Source: an uncultured Selenomonadales bacterium (GTDB taxonomy: Bacteria > Bacillota > Negativicutes > Selenomonadales > Selenomonadaceae). Taken from it: a stretch of 64,000 bases of DNA. The stretch spans positions 1 through 64,000 of the forward strand of contig OMYB01000011.1 in the NCBI GenBank assembly GCA_900315155.1, written 5' to 3'. The position numbers and the translations under genes are program-made. Shown in pieces: positions 55,718 to 64,000 of the stretch; position 1 is the first letter of the stretch; every line of letters begins with the position of its first letter. Below the pieces are notes generated by a model. The model made no database searches and had not been told where the DNA came from. It saw only the letters and a program-made list of their open reading frames with translations.

Positions 55718-56137
55718 TTACGCAGATACGCGTCCCATCAGCTGCAGGAAATCCGAAAACGTTTTTTCTCCTGACGTTCCCAGTCCGGATGCCACTTTGT
55801 CCTGCTCCTGCTCCCACAGCCGATGCGCCTCTTGGAAAACCGCTTCGCCTTTTTCCGTCAGCAAGAGCCTGCTGTTGCGGGTTCGTGCCGGCTTGGCATC
55901 CACCACGTATCCTTCTTTGATGAGGGGCTTGATCGTCCGTGCCAAGGTGGAACGCTCGACGCCAACAGCCTCCGCAACCTCGCATAAGGACGCTCCTTTG
56001 CAGGCATGGATTCGCCCCAAGATGATGTGTTGCACGGGGGTCACGCCGCTGGGCGCCAATGCCTCTTGATACGTTTTCATCAATTCTTCCGCAGCCCGTT
56101 TGAGCCGCAGGCAAAAACAATCTTTTTCCTGCCACAT
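55718..56137 (-). CDS. MarR-family regulator
   Basis: A 139-residue MarR protein: GASLCEVAEAVGVERSTLAR is the recognition helix region, and VVDAKPARTRNSRLLLTEKG the wing. The cysteines near the N-terminus (EKDCFCLR) could serve redox sensing. The start at 56137 lies five bases past the end of the Fe-S reductase gene, so its ribosome site is inside that gene. It probably represses that operon. Confidence 0.88.
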   Translation of the reverse strand: MWQEKDCFCLRLKRAAEELMKTYQEALAPSGVTPVQHIILGRIHACKGASLCEVAEAVGVERSTLARTIKPLIKEGYVVDAKPARTRNSRLLLTEKGEAVFQEAHRLWEQEQDKVASGLGTSGEKTFSDFLQLMGRVSA

Positions 56138-56141
56138 CGTG

Positions 56142-57095
56142 TCACGCCATCTCCTTTTCTTGTTGCTCCAAGCAGTTCCTTGCCATGCGGCGCAGCAGGT
56201 CGGTCTGGTCATCCCGCAGGTGGTTTGCCATTTTCGGGATGACCTTCCCGCGCAGTTCTTCGTCCGAAGCCACGATCATTTGTTCTGGCTTGAGGAGCTC
56301 CGTGATGTCATCGAGGCCGGGGAAATTCTCGCCCTCCGACCAATCATGCCGCCGGTTGTGCGGGCAGACGTCCTGGCAGGCATCGCAGCCGCAGATCCAT
56401 TCGCCCGCCTGCGCGAACGTTGTCGGCGGGACGGGATGCCCGTCGCCGAACGTGTTCATGAACGACACGCAGTGCAGCGGATTCATCGTATAGACATCAC
56501 AGAGCGCGCCGGTCGGACAAGCCTTCCGGCAAATCGTGCATTTCGGCGAGCACGGCTTCAACTCGCTTTTTTCCTTGTAGATGACCTCCTGATCGATGAG
56601 ATAACCGTCGATCTCATACCACGAGCCTTTCGGGCCGTAAAAGAAATTGTTCTGGCGGAAGATGCCGAGCCCCGCCTGCACGGCTGCATAGCGCAAGGGA
56701 ATCACGCTCCCTGCATCCTGCGCGCCGCCGGCCCAGCGGATGCCCTGCTCCGTCATCCAGTCCTCAAAGCGCTGCTTCCCGTGATTGCCCTCCGGCAGCG
56801 TTTCCTGCGAAAGCAGGAACTCTTTGGCATAACGCCCTTTCAGCGTTTCTGGGAATTTATACTTCCCGACCCATGTGATTATGACGACGGCCGCCTTCGC
56901 CCAAGGGTGTTCCTCCTCCGGATGGGCGAGCTGTTTCAGATGATCATAGACCATCGCGCTCATCGGAATCTTTTCCTCGCGCTCGGCGATGCGGTCCTCA
57001 TAGCCCGCGAGGTCCGACAGCGGGATGACGCCGCAGTCATCAAAACCGCACGCCAGCGCCGCCTCTTGAATTTGTTTACCTGTCAAAGTAGCCAT
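56142..57095 (-). CDS. QueG-like double 4Fe-4S reductase
   Basis: A 317-residue protein with two cluster motifs, KCTICRKACPTGAL and CGCDACQDVCPHN, and the N-terminal domain of epoxyqueuosine reductase-like proteins (YAAVQAGLGIFRQNNFFYGP). True QueG also has a cobalamin site, which is not clear here, so the substrate is open. It shares a transcript with marR. The ATG at 57095 follows AAGGAA. Confidence 0.75.
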   Translation of the reverse strand: MATLTGKQIQEAALACGFDDCGVIPLSDLAGYEDRIAEREEKIPMSAMVYDHLKQLAHPEEEHPWAKAAVVIITWVGKYKFPETLKGRYAKEFLLSQETLPEGNHGKQRFEDWMTEQGIRWAGGAQDAGSVIPLRYAAVQAGLGIFRQNNFFYGPKGSWYEIDGYLIDQEVIYKEKSELKPCSPKCTICRKACPTGALCDVYTMNPLHCVSFMNTFGDGHPVPPTTFAQAGEWICGCDACQDVCPHNRRHDWSEGENFPGLDDITELLKPEQMIVASDEELRGKVIPKMANHLRDDQTDLLRRMARNCLEQQEKEMA

Positions 57096-57221
57096 GCGAA
57101 TGCTTCCTTTCTTGCGGATGAATGTCACGAGGACGCCTGTTGATCCAGCGGTTCAAAGGTTCACGACTTTCTTCTCCCGTGCTGCCTGCTTCCGCTTGCG
57201 ATAGTATTTAGTGTATATACA

Positions 57222-57308
57222 TCATTATTTGATTTTTTTACGGGACAGCTTGAAGGTTGTCCCATTTTGTTGCATATACACTATATCAATCTCCACGATT
57301 CCTGTCAA
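57222..57308 (-). promoter_or_regulatory. Promoter and MarR-type operators of the queG-like operon
   Basis: TTGACA (57303-57308) and TATAGT (57280-57285) are 17 bp apart. The -10 runs into TATAGTGTATATGC, and a second AGTGTATATACATC-like site (reading the other strand) lies about 50 bp downstream near 57222. Between them, GGGACA-N10-TGTCCC can form a hairpin in the transcript. The rest of 57096-57444 holds no gene. Confidence 0.6.
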
Positions 57309-57444
57309 TTCTTTTTTGATCGTTTTTTTAGCATTTCTGGTGTCCTGCAACGACAAGGCGGCCTCGTACACCGCACTGGACCGTCTTGTCGTGTATTCGT
57401 AGATAACGGTGGGACCTGCTCTTCACGCATTCCCTTCCGCCATA

Positions 57445-57597
57445 CCGCTCACGATGTTCGTTCCCTGCGTCCTGTCCTTCGCCAGCCGTGCCATGGCCTT
57501 TGCGACGTCCAGCGTCTTCATGGGCTTCATGTGCTTCAGCAGGCCGATGGCGTTCATGGAGATTCCCCCTTTGCGTGTTTATTTGGATTGGATCGTC
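57445..57597 (-). pseudogene. Collapsed duplicate of the SDR gene at 60667-61317
   Basis: 153 bp that match the C-terminal end of the SDR gene (60692-60803) joined directly to its first bases and upstream region (61306-61357). About 510 bp are lost between the direct repeats GATGGCATTCA and GATGGCGTTCA. Few other differences exist, so the duplication is recent. Confidence 0.85.
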
Positions 57598-57719
57598 ATT
57601 TCCTGTCATAAATTCCTCGCTTGTACAAAAAAATCCTCGTGACGGGCTTTTTCTCCCGCTGCCTTTTGCCATGCAGAACGGCCAACGTATTCCTTTCCTG
57701 CAAGCTGAAACAAGGCATC

Positions 57720-57840
57720 TTCCGCGCTGCTCGGCGACGCGCTGTTCCCGTACCTGCCGAAAACCTGGATCCGCAAGTCCATCAACATCCTGCTGCTCGT
57801 GACCTCCCTCGATGGCATGGGCGAAGTACTGCTGAAATAA
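57720..57840 (+). pseudogene. Possible membrane-protein tail
   Basis: The plus frame reads LLGDALFPYLPKTWIRKSIN, then ILLLVTSLDGMGEVLLK and stop. It looks like the last helix of a transporter, but no family was recognised. The rest of 57598-57911 shows no gene. Confidence 0.35.
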
Positions 57841-57911
57841 TATTTGGCTGCAACGTGCCAGCGCTTTGGATGCTCGTATCACGAGCTACGGAGTTACGAT
57901 ACACTACCATC

Positions 57912-57948
57912 AAAAAAAGGGAGGAACCGCACCATCGCGATTCCGTCC
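57912..57948 (-). terminator. Terminator after cystatin-like gene
   Basis: Stem AAAGGACGGAATCGC/GCGGTTCCTCCCTTT with a long T-run on the minus strand. A very similar hairpin follows the PPOX gene at 62262-62296. Confidence 0.85.
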
Positions 57949-57965
57949 TTTTTGTCCCAAAAATG

Positions 57966-58364
57966 TCATGCTCCCAACGGCAAATCATCTACTTTGAGCA
58001 ACTTGACATTGCCCTGCAGGTCCTCGTAGATATAGGCCAGGCCCCAATGGGGTTTGGCATACGGCACGACCGTCGTTAGCCGGCAGAGCACGCAGTAGTT
58101 CGTGCCGGCGACGACCTGAGTGCCCAGCAGGGCCACGGGCTCGTAGTCGCAGCCCAGCAGCCCGTCCACCGCCTTGTTAAACACAGTCCTGGTATGTTTA
58201 TCCAGCTTGATCCGTCCCTGTGTCACCTGCCAGCCGCCGTCCAACGTTTCTCCGGCAACTGCCGCTGCAGCAGGCTGAGCGTCCTGCTGTGCCGCTGCAC
58301 TGGCAGTGCCGCCCGCAGCCAAGACACCCGCTAACAGGAGTGCACCCAGTAATTGCTTTTTCAT
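57966..58364 (-). CDS. Exported cystatin-like protein
   Basis: A 132-residue protein with a signal peptide (MKKQLLGALLLAGVLAAGGT, cut near ASA). After an Ala-rich stretch comes GGWQVTQGRIKLDK, a helix VFNKAVDGLLGC and then TQVVAGTNYCVLC, which has the QxVxG loop of cystatins (residues 83-87), and a hydrophobic end. The fold call is by motif only. It may inhibit proteases in the envelope or just share the fold. GGGAGG lies eight bases before the ATG at 58364. Confidence 0.6.
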   Translation of the reverse strand: MKKQLLGALLLAGVLAAGGTASAAAQQDAQPAAAAVAGETLDGGWQVTQGRIKLDKHTRTVFNKAVDGLLGCDYEPVALLGTQVVAGTNYCVLCRLTTVVPYAKPHWGLAYIYEDLQGNVKLLKVDDLPLGA

Positions 58365-58577
58365 GATATCAACCTCCCATACTTCTTTGACAAAGCTTAT
58401 GTTAGCACGCTCCAGCATGATTCACCATTCCAGCTGCATAAACTCTCGGTTAGTTTTGCATGAATCCACTGCCCCGTCTGCTATAGATATATACGCATAA
58501 GCTTGTTATATTTTTACCTATAGCAACCAGAAGGAAAGCATGAATGGTTCACGGACGCGCTGGTTGTGAAGAATGAC

Positions 58578-58609
58578 AAAATGGCCTCGTACTATATGCA
58601 CGAGGCCAT
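58578..58609 (-). terminator. Terminator after eno
   Basis: Stem ATGGCCTCGT/ACGAGGCCAT with a 9-base loop, then TTTGTC on the minus strand. The 58365-58577 stretch holds no gene. Confidence 0.75.
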
Positions 58610-58630
58610 CTTGCTGTTTATGGGGATGTC

Positions 58631-59944
<1,314 letters not shown>

Positions 59945-59958
59945 TTAACTGAAAACTT

Positions 59959-60000
59959 TTCTCAACAGCTAGAGTATATCATATTGAGAACTTTTTTCAA
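59959..60000 (-). promoter_or_regulatory. eno promoter with flanking inverted repeat
   Basis: TTGAAA (59995-60000) and TATACT (59973-59978) are 16 bp apart. TTCTCAA and TTGAGAA (59959-59965 and 59984-59990) flank the -10 box as an inverted repeat, a possible operator. Confidence 0.6.
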
Positions 60001-60016
60001 CTATTTTCTGTACGCC

Positions 60017-60367
60017 TCACGATTTAGCCGCTGCCTCAGGGAATGCCACGACGAGCAGCATCCTGAACGGCTCCAGCCCATAGACGGCATGCGGATGGTT
60101 CGCCGGCATGACGATGGAATCGCCTTTCGCAAGCTCGTAATCCTTGCCGTCGATCGTGATGCGGCCTTTGCCGTCGAGTGCGACGACCATCGCGTCGCCT
60201 TTCGACTCGTGCGTGCTGATGCCCTCGTCCTTTGCAAAGGCGAAGAGCGTGATGCCGAGGCCGCTATTCTGCACGAGCGTCTTGCTCACGACCTGCCCGT
60301 CCGCATACGCGACGAGATCTCCGAGGTGCAGCACTTCTGCTTTCGGGATATTACGCAGGATTTCCAT
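60017..60367 (-). CDS. Cupin-domain protein
   Basis: A 116-residue single cupin. The metal site motif is ISTHESKGDAMVVALDGKGR and the second motif KGDSIVMPANHPHAVYG; two His and Glu ligands are visible. Small proteins of this type are often stress or sensor proteins; the ligand is unknown. It is complete, unlike the cupin at 43.9 kb. Confidence 0.85.
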   Translation of the reverse strand: MEILRNIPKAEVLHLGDLVAYADGQVVSKTLVQNSGLGITLFAFAKDEGISTHESKGDAMVVALDGKGRITIDGKDYELAKGDSIVMPANHPHAVYGLEPFRMLLVVAFPEAAAKS

Positions 60368-60555
60368 GATGATCGACTCCTTTTAGGTTCTGTTTTCCTT
60401 TTCTGTCTGTAGTATAGCAAAAAATGAATCGGATTCATGTAACTCGGTGACACAAGGAAAAATTTTTTGACACATACATGACGGCATGGTTCAAAAAAAA
60501 GCACAAAAAAGAGGATTTGCCATGCCGCTCGCGCTCTATCCTGCACGCTTTTCCG

Positions 60556-60627
60556 ATGCGTGTAAAGCATCTGCCTGCAAGAATATGTCGCTTCATCAAA
60601 GAACGTGTACAGAATCCATAGATAGAA
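60556..60627 (+). pseudogene. Possible LysR C-terminal fragment
   Basis: The plus frame reads LHAFPMRVKHLPARICRFIK, then ERVQNP and stop, similar to the end of LysR regulators. The frame is open upstream but unlike any family. It ends just before the SDR terminator. 60368-60555 shows no other gene. Confidence 0.35.
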
Positions 60628-60662
60628 AAACGCGGGAGCATCCACCATACTGCTCCCGCGTT
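60625..60662 (-). terminator. Terminator after SDR gene
   Basis: A 12-bp stem AACGCGGGAGCA/TGCTCCCGCGTT followed on the minus strand by TTTC. Confidence 0.85.
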
Positions 60663-60666
60663 CTTT

Positions 60667-61317
60667 CTATCTATGGAAAAGGATATCCTGCCCGCTCACG
60701 ATGTTCGTTCCCTGCGTCCTTTCCTTCGCCAGCCGTGCCATCGCCTTTGCGACGTCCAGCGTCTTCATGGGCTTCATGTGCTTCAGCAGGCCGATGGCAT
60801 TCAGCGCTTGCAGCACTTTCACGGACAGCGTCTCCGTAAGGCGCTTCGTCGGATGGCGGATGAGCGAGGGCGGGCGCAGGATGGTGAGTGCAGGGAAGCC
60901 GAGCGTCTGCAGGTCTTTTTCGATCTCGCCTTTCAGGCGGAGGTAGAAAAACGAGGACTTCGGATCCGCGCCGACCGAGGAAATGACGACCATCTGCGGC
61001 ACGCCGTTTTCGCGTGCCGCTTTCGCGACGGCGAGCTGGTAGTCGTGATCGACGCGCCACTGCGGCTGCTTGCCGCCCGCCCGCTTTTTCGATGTGCCGA
61101 GGCTCGAGAAAAGCACGTCGCCCTGCACGAAGTGCTGCCATGCCTCCGGCTGCTCGAAGTCGATGATGTGGACATGGAATTTCTCGGCGTGCTCCTGCGG
61201 GAGCTTTGGCAGGCGGCGCACGAGCACGTCGACGCGCTCATAGTCGGAGTCAGCGGCAAGCACCGTGAGCAGGTCGCGTCCGACAGCGCCCGTGGAACCG
61301 ATGGTGATGGCGTTCAT
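60667..61317 (-). CDS. NAD(P)-binding SDR-like protein (HTATIP2-type)
   Basis: A 216-residue Rossmann protein (ITIGSTGAVGRDLLTVLAAD, DVLFSSLGTSKKRAGGK, QMVVISSVGADPKSSFFYLR, LTILRPPSLI). The serine and tyrosine region fits atypical SDR/NmrA-like members; the substrate is unknown. A collapsed copy lies at 57445-57597. GGGGG lies upstream of the ATG. Confidence 0.88.
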   Translation of the reverse strand: MNAITIGSTGAVGRDLLTVLAADSDYERVDVLVRRLPKLPQEHAEKFHVHIIDFEQPEAWQHFVQGDVLFSSLGTSKKRAGGKQPQWRVDHDYQLAVAKAARENGVPQMVVISSVGADPKSSFFYLRLKGEIEKDLQTLGFPALTILRPPSLIRHPTKRLTETLSVKVLQALNAIGLLKHMKPMKTLDVAKAMARLAKERTQGTNIVSGQDILFHR

Positions 61318-61338
61318 GGAGATTCCCCCTTTGCGTGT

Positions 61339-61404
61339 TTATTTGGATTGGATCGTCAGCACGTTTTTCCCGATGGCCTTGTACTGCTGCGTTGTCTTTC
61401 CCAT
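61339..61404 (-). CDS. 21-residue mini-frame before SDR gene
   Basis: Reads MGKTTQQYKAIGKNVLTIQS and a final K. It has AAAAGGAG upstream of the ATG at 61404 and ends 21 bp before the SDR start. It may be a leader peptide or the stump of a lost gene. The collapsed SDR copy lacks it. Confidence 0.35.
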   Translation of the reverse strand: MGKTTQQYKAIGKNVLTIQSK

Positions 61405-61550
61405 GATACTGTCTCCTTTTGTTGTATATTCATGCATATATTAGTGCTAAAAGTAAAGCCTCGCCGTGAGGCTTTTCACTGGGCGGTCAGAATGTCACGA
61501 ATGGCATCGGCCAGATTTTCAAAAAACCACGCCCTTTTAATACGATGATC

Positions 61551-61964
61551 TTAGCGATGCAACTGTTCCATCCGAAGATGGAGCGGTAGAACCGTTTTGT
61601 AGTGCTCGAAGTCTCGATCGACTGTATAGATGATGAATTCATGCCGGACAGCTACGGCACAGATCAAAAAATCAACCGCAGAGCCTTGGATACCCTTGCG
61701 TCTGCACATATTGGAATATTGGGCGGCAAGTTCATAGTCCGGCGTCGTGATGGGAACATCCGGCAGGAAGGAGAGCCTTTCTTTTAGTTTTGCGAATTTT
61801 GCATCATCAGATATGCCAGAAAGAATTTCCTGCCGGACAGGGCCGATGAGGACGGCCTGCAAGTTCCGCAACATCTTCGCGAGCTGCTCGCATATGACAG
61901 GATCCGGACTCTTTCTTCGCAAGGCCTCCGACCAGATGCACGTATCGACCAAAAACTCAGACAT
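61551..61964 (-). CDS. vapC: PIN-domain (VapC) toxin
   Basis: A 137-residue PIN protein with MSEFLVDTCIWSEALRRKSP, IGPVRQEILSGI and IQGSAVDFLICAVAVRHEFI, then YTVDRDFEHY carrying the acidic residues. It overlaps the antitoxin by 8 bp. It is the third toxin-antitoxin unit of the window. Confidence 0.9.
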   Translation of the reverse strand: MSEFLVDTCIWSEALRRKSPDPVICEQLAKMLRNLQAVLIGPVRQEILSGISDDAKFAKLKERLSFLPDVPITTPDYELAAQYSNMCRRKGIQGSAVDFLICAVAVRHEFIIYTVDRDFEHYKTVLPLHLRMEQLHR

Positions 61965-62160
61965 GGCGATTCCTTTCCGCCTTGTAATCATAGTCCGTAT
62001 CAAAATCCACCGTGCCGAAAGCACCAATCAGCTTTTCAGCTTCCCTGCGCTGTATGAATTCCTTGAGTGCCAAGGTAACCGTATCCTTCTTCGTCTTCAA
62101 TCCACCGATTGCCACCGCCTGATTCAACAGGTTGTCATCCAAAGCCAGATTCGTCGCCAT
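61957..62160 (-). CDS. vapB: VapB-family antitoxin
   Basis: A 67-residue protein: MATNLALDDNLLNQAVAIGG and KTKKDTVTLALKEFIQRREA are typical of VapB (Rv0623-like) ribbon-helix-helix antitoxins; the tail binds the toxin. The ATG at 62160 follows GGGGG; the upstream extension runs over the promoter and is not coding. Confidence 0.88.
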   Translation of the reverse strand: MATNLALDDNLLNQAVAIGGLKTKKDTVTLALKEFIQRREAEKLIGAFGTVDFDTDYDYKAERNRHV

Positions 62161-62208
62161 AAACACACGCCCCCTATCGCTATCTTCACGTTTTCTTTCT
62201 TCGTTTCC

Positions 62209-62237
62209 ATTATACCACACATCATGATGTGTGAATA
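62209..62237 (-). promoter_or_regulatory. vapB promoter with palindromic operator
   Basis: A perfect 18-bp palindrome CACACATCATGATGTGTG (62216-62233) sits in the spacer and touches TATAAT (62209-62214). A weak -35 TATTCA lies 17 bp upstream. It should be the autoregulatory VapB site. Confidence 0.75.
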
Positions 62238-62261
62238 GTAGTTTCTCGATAGACAAAAAGA

Positions 62262-62296
62262 CGGAACCGCACGATGGCGATTCCGTCCTATTTGCC
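62262..62296 (-). terminator. Terminator after PPOX gene
   Basis: Stem GACGGAATCGC/GCGGTTCCGTC with T-run TTTTTG on the minus strand; same sequence family as the hairpin at 57912-57948. Confidence 0.85.
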
Positions 62297-62307
62297 GCTC
62301 GGCTGTT

Positions 62308-62709
62308 TCAAGCCAGCACGTTCTTGTTGTCTTTGCCCGGCGTCGTCACGATGACCTTCTCCGGCGTGATCACCAGCGCGCCTTTTGCCGTGGCCGCGCC
62401 GTGGAACATCTTTTCGACCATCGACTTGAACGTGGCGACCGTCTCGCCTTCCGTCTCATGCACGGCGCGGCCTTGAATCTGGTAGCCTTCCATCGTTTTC
62501 ACATCGTACGCCGAAATCGCGATGCGGCCGTCGTTTGCCGTAAGATTCTCAAGCGTCTGCGCGAGGAACACGTCGCCGACGACGAGCTTGCCGTCCTCCG
62601 TCACATCCTTGAACGCCACGGGCACGACGTTCGGCTGGCCGTCCGCACACGTCGCGAGATCCCAGAGATTGTTCTTGAGCACATTCTTCACATTTTCCGA
62701 CAGCTTCAT
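62308..62709 (-). CDS. Pyridoxamine 5'-phosphate oxidase-like flavoprotein
   Basis: A 133-residue PPOX-fold protein (NLWDLATCADGQPNVVPVAF, KLVVGDVFLAQTLENL, RIAISAYDVKTMEGYQIQGR). These small proteins bind FMN or F420-like cofactors. It is divergent from an HxlR regulator, its likely controller. The ATG at 62709 has GTGAGG nine bases upstream. Confidence 0.88.
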   Translation of the reverse strand: MKLSENVKNVLKNNLWDLATCADGQPNVVPVAFKDVTEDGKLVVGDVFLAQTLENLTANDGRIAISAYDVKTMEGYQIQGRAVHETEGETVATFKSMVEKMFHGAATAKGALVITPEKVIVTTPGKDNKNVLA

Positions 62710-62820
62710 TTGAAATATCCTCACTTTCATCGTCCTGTATCTTTTGCAAAGCCTCACGCTTTACCCCTTGACGACTCCAGTGTATCCCTGCGGCTCAAAA
62801 GCTTCAAGATATGGAGAAAT

Positions 62821-62879
62821 TTATGAGTCACTCATAAATTTCAGAGTGACTTGAAGAACGCTGCCTTGCTTGCTATCAT
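62821..62879 (+). promoter_or_regulatory. Divergent control region of HxlR and PPOX genes
   Basis: TTATGAG-TCA-CTCATAA (62821-62837) and AGTCACTC-N10-GAGTGACT (62826-62851) are overlapping inverted repeats. The plus-strand promoter is TTGAAG (62851-62856), 17 bp, TATCAT (62874-62879). Confidence 0.65.
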
Positions 62880-62900
62880 CAAAGCGAGGAGATGAACATC

Positions 62901-63278
62901 ATGTATCAGAAGAAACTCGCCGATGACATCCGCTGCCCGCTCGAATACGGCCTTGAAATCTTTGGCGGCAAATGGAACTCGCGCATCCTCTGCGTACTCG
63001 CCGCCGCAGCACCCATGCGCTACAGCGAGCTGCGGAAGGAAATGGCGAACATCACGGACGCCGTCCTCGCCGCCTCGCTCAAGAAGCTGCAAAACGACGG
63101 CATGATCACGCGTCAGCAGTACAACGAGATCCCGCCGCGCGTCGAATACCACCTCACGGAAAAAGGCGCATCCGTCATCCCGATCCTCCAGAGCATCTGT
63201 CATTGGGCCGGCGCGTATCACAAGGAGGACAACGAACACACGATGAAACAGTGCCAGCGCTGCGACTATCGGGCATAA
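62901..63278 (+). CDS. HxlR-family regulator
   Basis: A 125-residue winged helix protein: CPLEYGLEIFGGKWNSRILC carries the conserved Cys and GGKW of the family, RYSELRKEMANITDAVLAAS the recognition helix. Such regulators sense electrophiles or oxidants through the N-terminal cysteine. The ATG at 62901 has GAGGAG nine bases upstream. Confidence 0.9.
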   Translation: MYQKKLADDIRCPLEYGLEIFGGKWNSRILCVLAAAAPMRYSELRKEMANITDAVLAASLKKLQNDGMITRQQYNEIPPRVEYHLTEKGASVIPILQSICHWAGAYHKEDNEHTMKQCQRCDYRA

Positions 63279-63304
63279 GCCACCGGAAGTACCATTTCAA
63301 AAGC

Positions 63305-64000
63305 TCAGCGAATCCGCAGGCTCGCGAGTGAGGCGAACGTGCAAACGGCGATGTCCATGCACCAGACGAGCGTGTAGCCGCCCGTCAGCGTGACGCAGAG
63401 GCCGCCGAGCCATGCGCTGAGGAATGCGCCGATCTGGTGGCAGAGGAACAGAAAGCCAATGAGCGTCGCGATGCGCGTGCTGAGCCAGCCCGAGAGCAAC
63501 GCACCCGCGATCGTCGTGATGCCGTAGACGGAAAACGCCCACGCTGCTGCCGCCTCCTCGATGCCGTACGAGACGAACTGCGAAAAGAGATGCGCCTCGA
63601 TGAGCACCATGTGAAAGCCGCACGTCGAAAAGCCGCAGATGAGCAAACGATATGTGCGATCGTGGAACGCCTCGCGGAAAATCTCGCGGAATCCCGCCGT
63701 CTCCCGTGCGCCAGCCGCCTCGTCCGTGCCTCCCGCCGCGTTTCCTGCCGTCATCGCCCAGAGCACGGGGAGCATGACGAGCATGGGGACGCAGAGGCCG
63801 AGCGATGCAAGCGGCAAGCCGCCCGTCGACAGCAGCCCCGAGATGATGGGCGCGAACGCCGTCGAGCCGAGGCCGGCCGACGCATTGAGGATGCCCGAAA
63901 TCAGCATGGCGTTCCGCTCGCCGACACGCTGCACGATGGCCGAGAGGATGATGCCGAAGCAGACGGCGCCCGCACCCGCGCCCATGAAGACGCCGATGGC
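63305..64000 (-). CDS. MFS transporter, C-terminal part (runs off the window)
   Basis: The last 231 residues of a major facilitator transporter with about eight helices (IVQRVGERNAMLISGILNAS, STCGFHMVLIEAHLFSQFVS, GALLSGWLSTRIATLIGFLF). The N-terminal helices lie beyond position 64000. No substrate can be inferred. Confidence 0.9.
   Translation of the reverse strand, partial: AIGVFMGAGAGAVCFGIILSAIVQRVGERNAMLISGILNASAGLGSTAFAPIISGLLSTGGLPLASLGLCVPMLVMLPVLWAMTAGNAAGGTDEAAGARETAGFREIFREAFHDRTYRLLICGFSTCGFHMVLIEAHLFSQFVSYGIEEAAAAWAFSVYGITTIAGALLSGWLSTRIATLIGFLFLCHQIGAFLSAWLGGLCVTLTGGYTLVWCMDIAVCTFASLASLRIR

Noticed and set aside
60486..60839. 117-codon plus frame over the SDR terminator
   Set aside because: It crosses a terminator and runs antisense into the SDR gene; only its first part, in another frame, resembles a regulator tail.

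Overview
The window is a GC-rich bacterial chromosome segment from an anaerobic Firmicute, most likely a diderm member of the Negativicutes (Selenomonas/Mitsuokella-like). The evidence is: an intact S10-spc-alpha ribosomal block with Firmicutes gene order, an ECF module and truA behind rplQ, Cys4-type S14, a tmRNA tag ANEDYALAA, and lipoprotein and Tat flavodoxins typical of anaerobes. The genus is an inference; the gene content is read directly.

Layout. (1) 1-3.5 kb: a short accessory strip behind truA with a truncated CMP-sialate synthetase/PseG-like gene, a DUF115 (Maf-like) glycosylation gene and a RelB-YoeB pair. (2) 3.5-26.1 kb, all minus strand: L7Ae-like gene, rpsL, rpsG, fusA, tuf, the S10, spc and alpha operons (with secY and adk, but no map), then ecfA1-ecfA2-ecfT-truA. 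(3) 26.3-42.7 kb: housekeeping genes, namely transketolase, AroH, UbiB kinase, a YbiT-like ABC-F protein, a glucosaminidase, an NCS2-like permease, a DedA/VTT protein, a MEMO-AMMECR1 fusion, a Tat phosphoesterase, CorA with a long structured leader, tmRNA, a UxaA-family dehydratase and Maf.

(4) 42.8-64 kb is a redox and regulatory accessory region: LysR, MarR and HxlR regulators, flavodoxins, FMN reductases, nitroreductases, a DUF4405 cytochrome, an Fe-S reductase, PPOX, two PIN-toxin modules, enolase and an MFS exporter. It is also a decay zone. At least four genes (a cupin, treC, a uvrA paralogue, an SDR duplicate) have lost internal segments, and the junctions that can be read fall in short direct repeats. 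Tails of GNAT, DUF554, DeoR and nitroreductase genes are stranded between intact genes. A 95-bp repeat near position 1 recurs inverted at 54.65 kb and marks the breakpoint of the truncated sugar gene.

The most interesting candidate is the corA leader (38.89-39.14 kb). A 30-codon upstream reading frame begins with acidic and proline residues and ends with its stop codon in the loop of a strong hairpin just before corA. This resembles Mg2+-sensing leader peptides, although no described leader matches it by eye.
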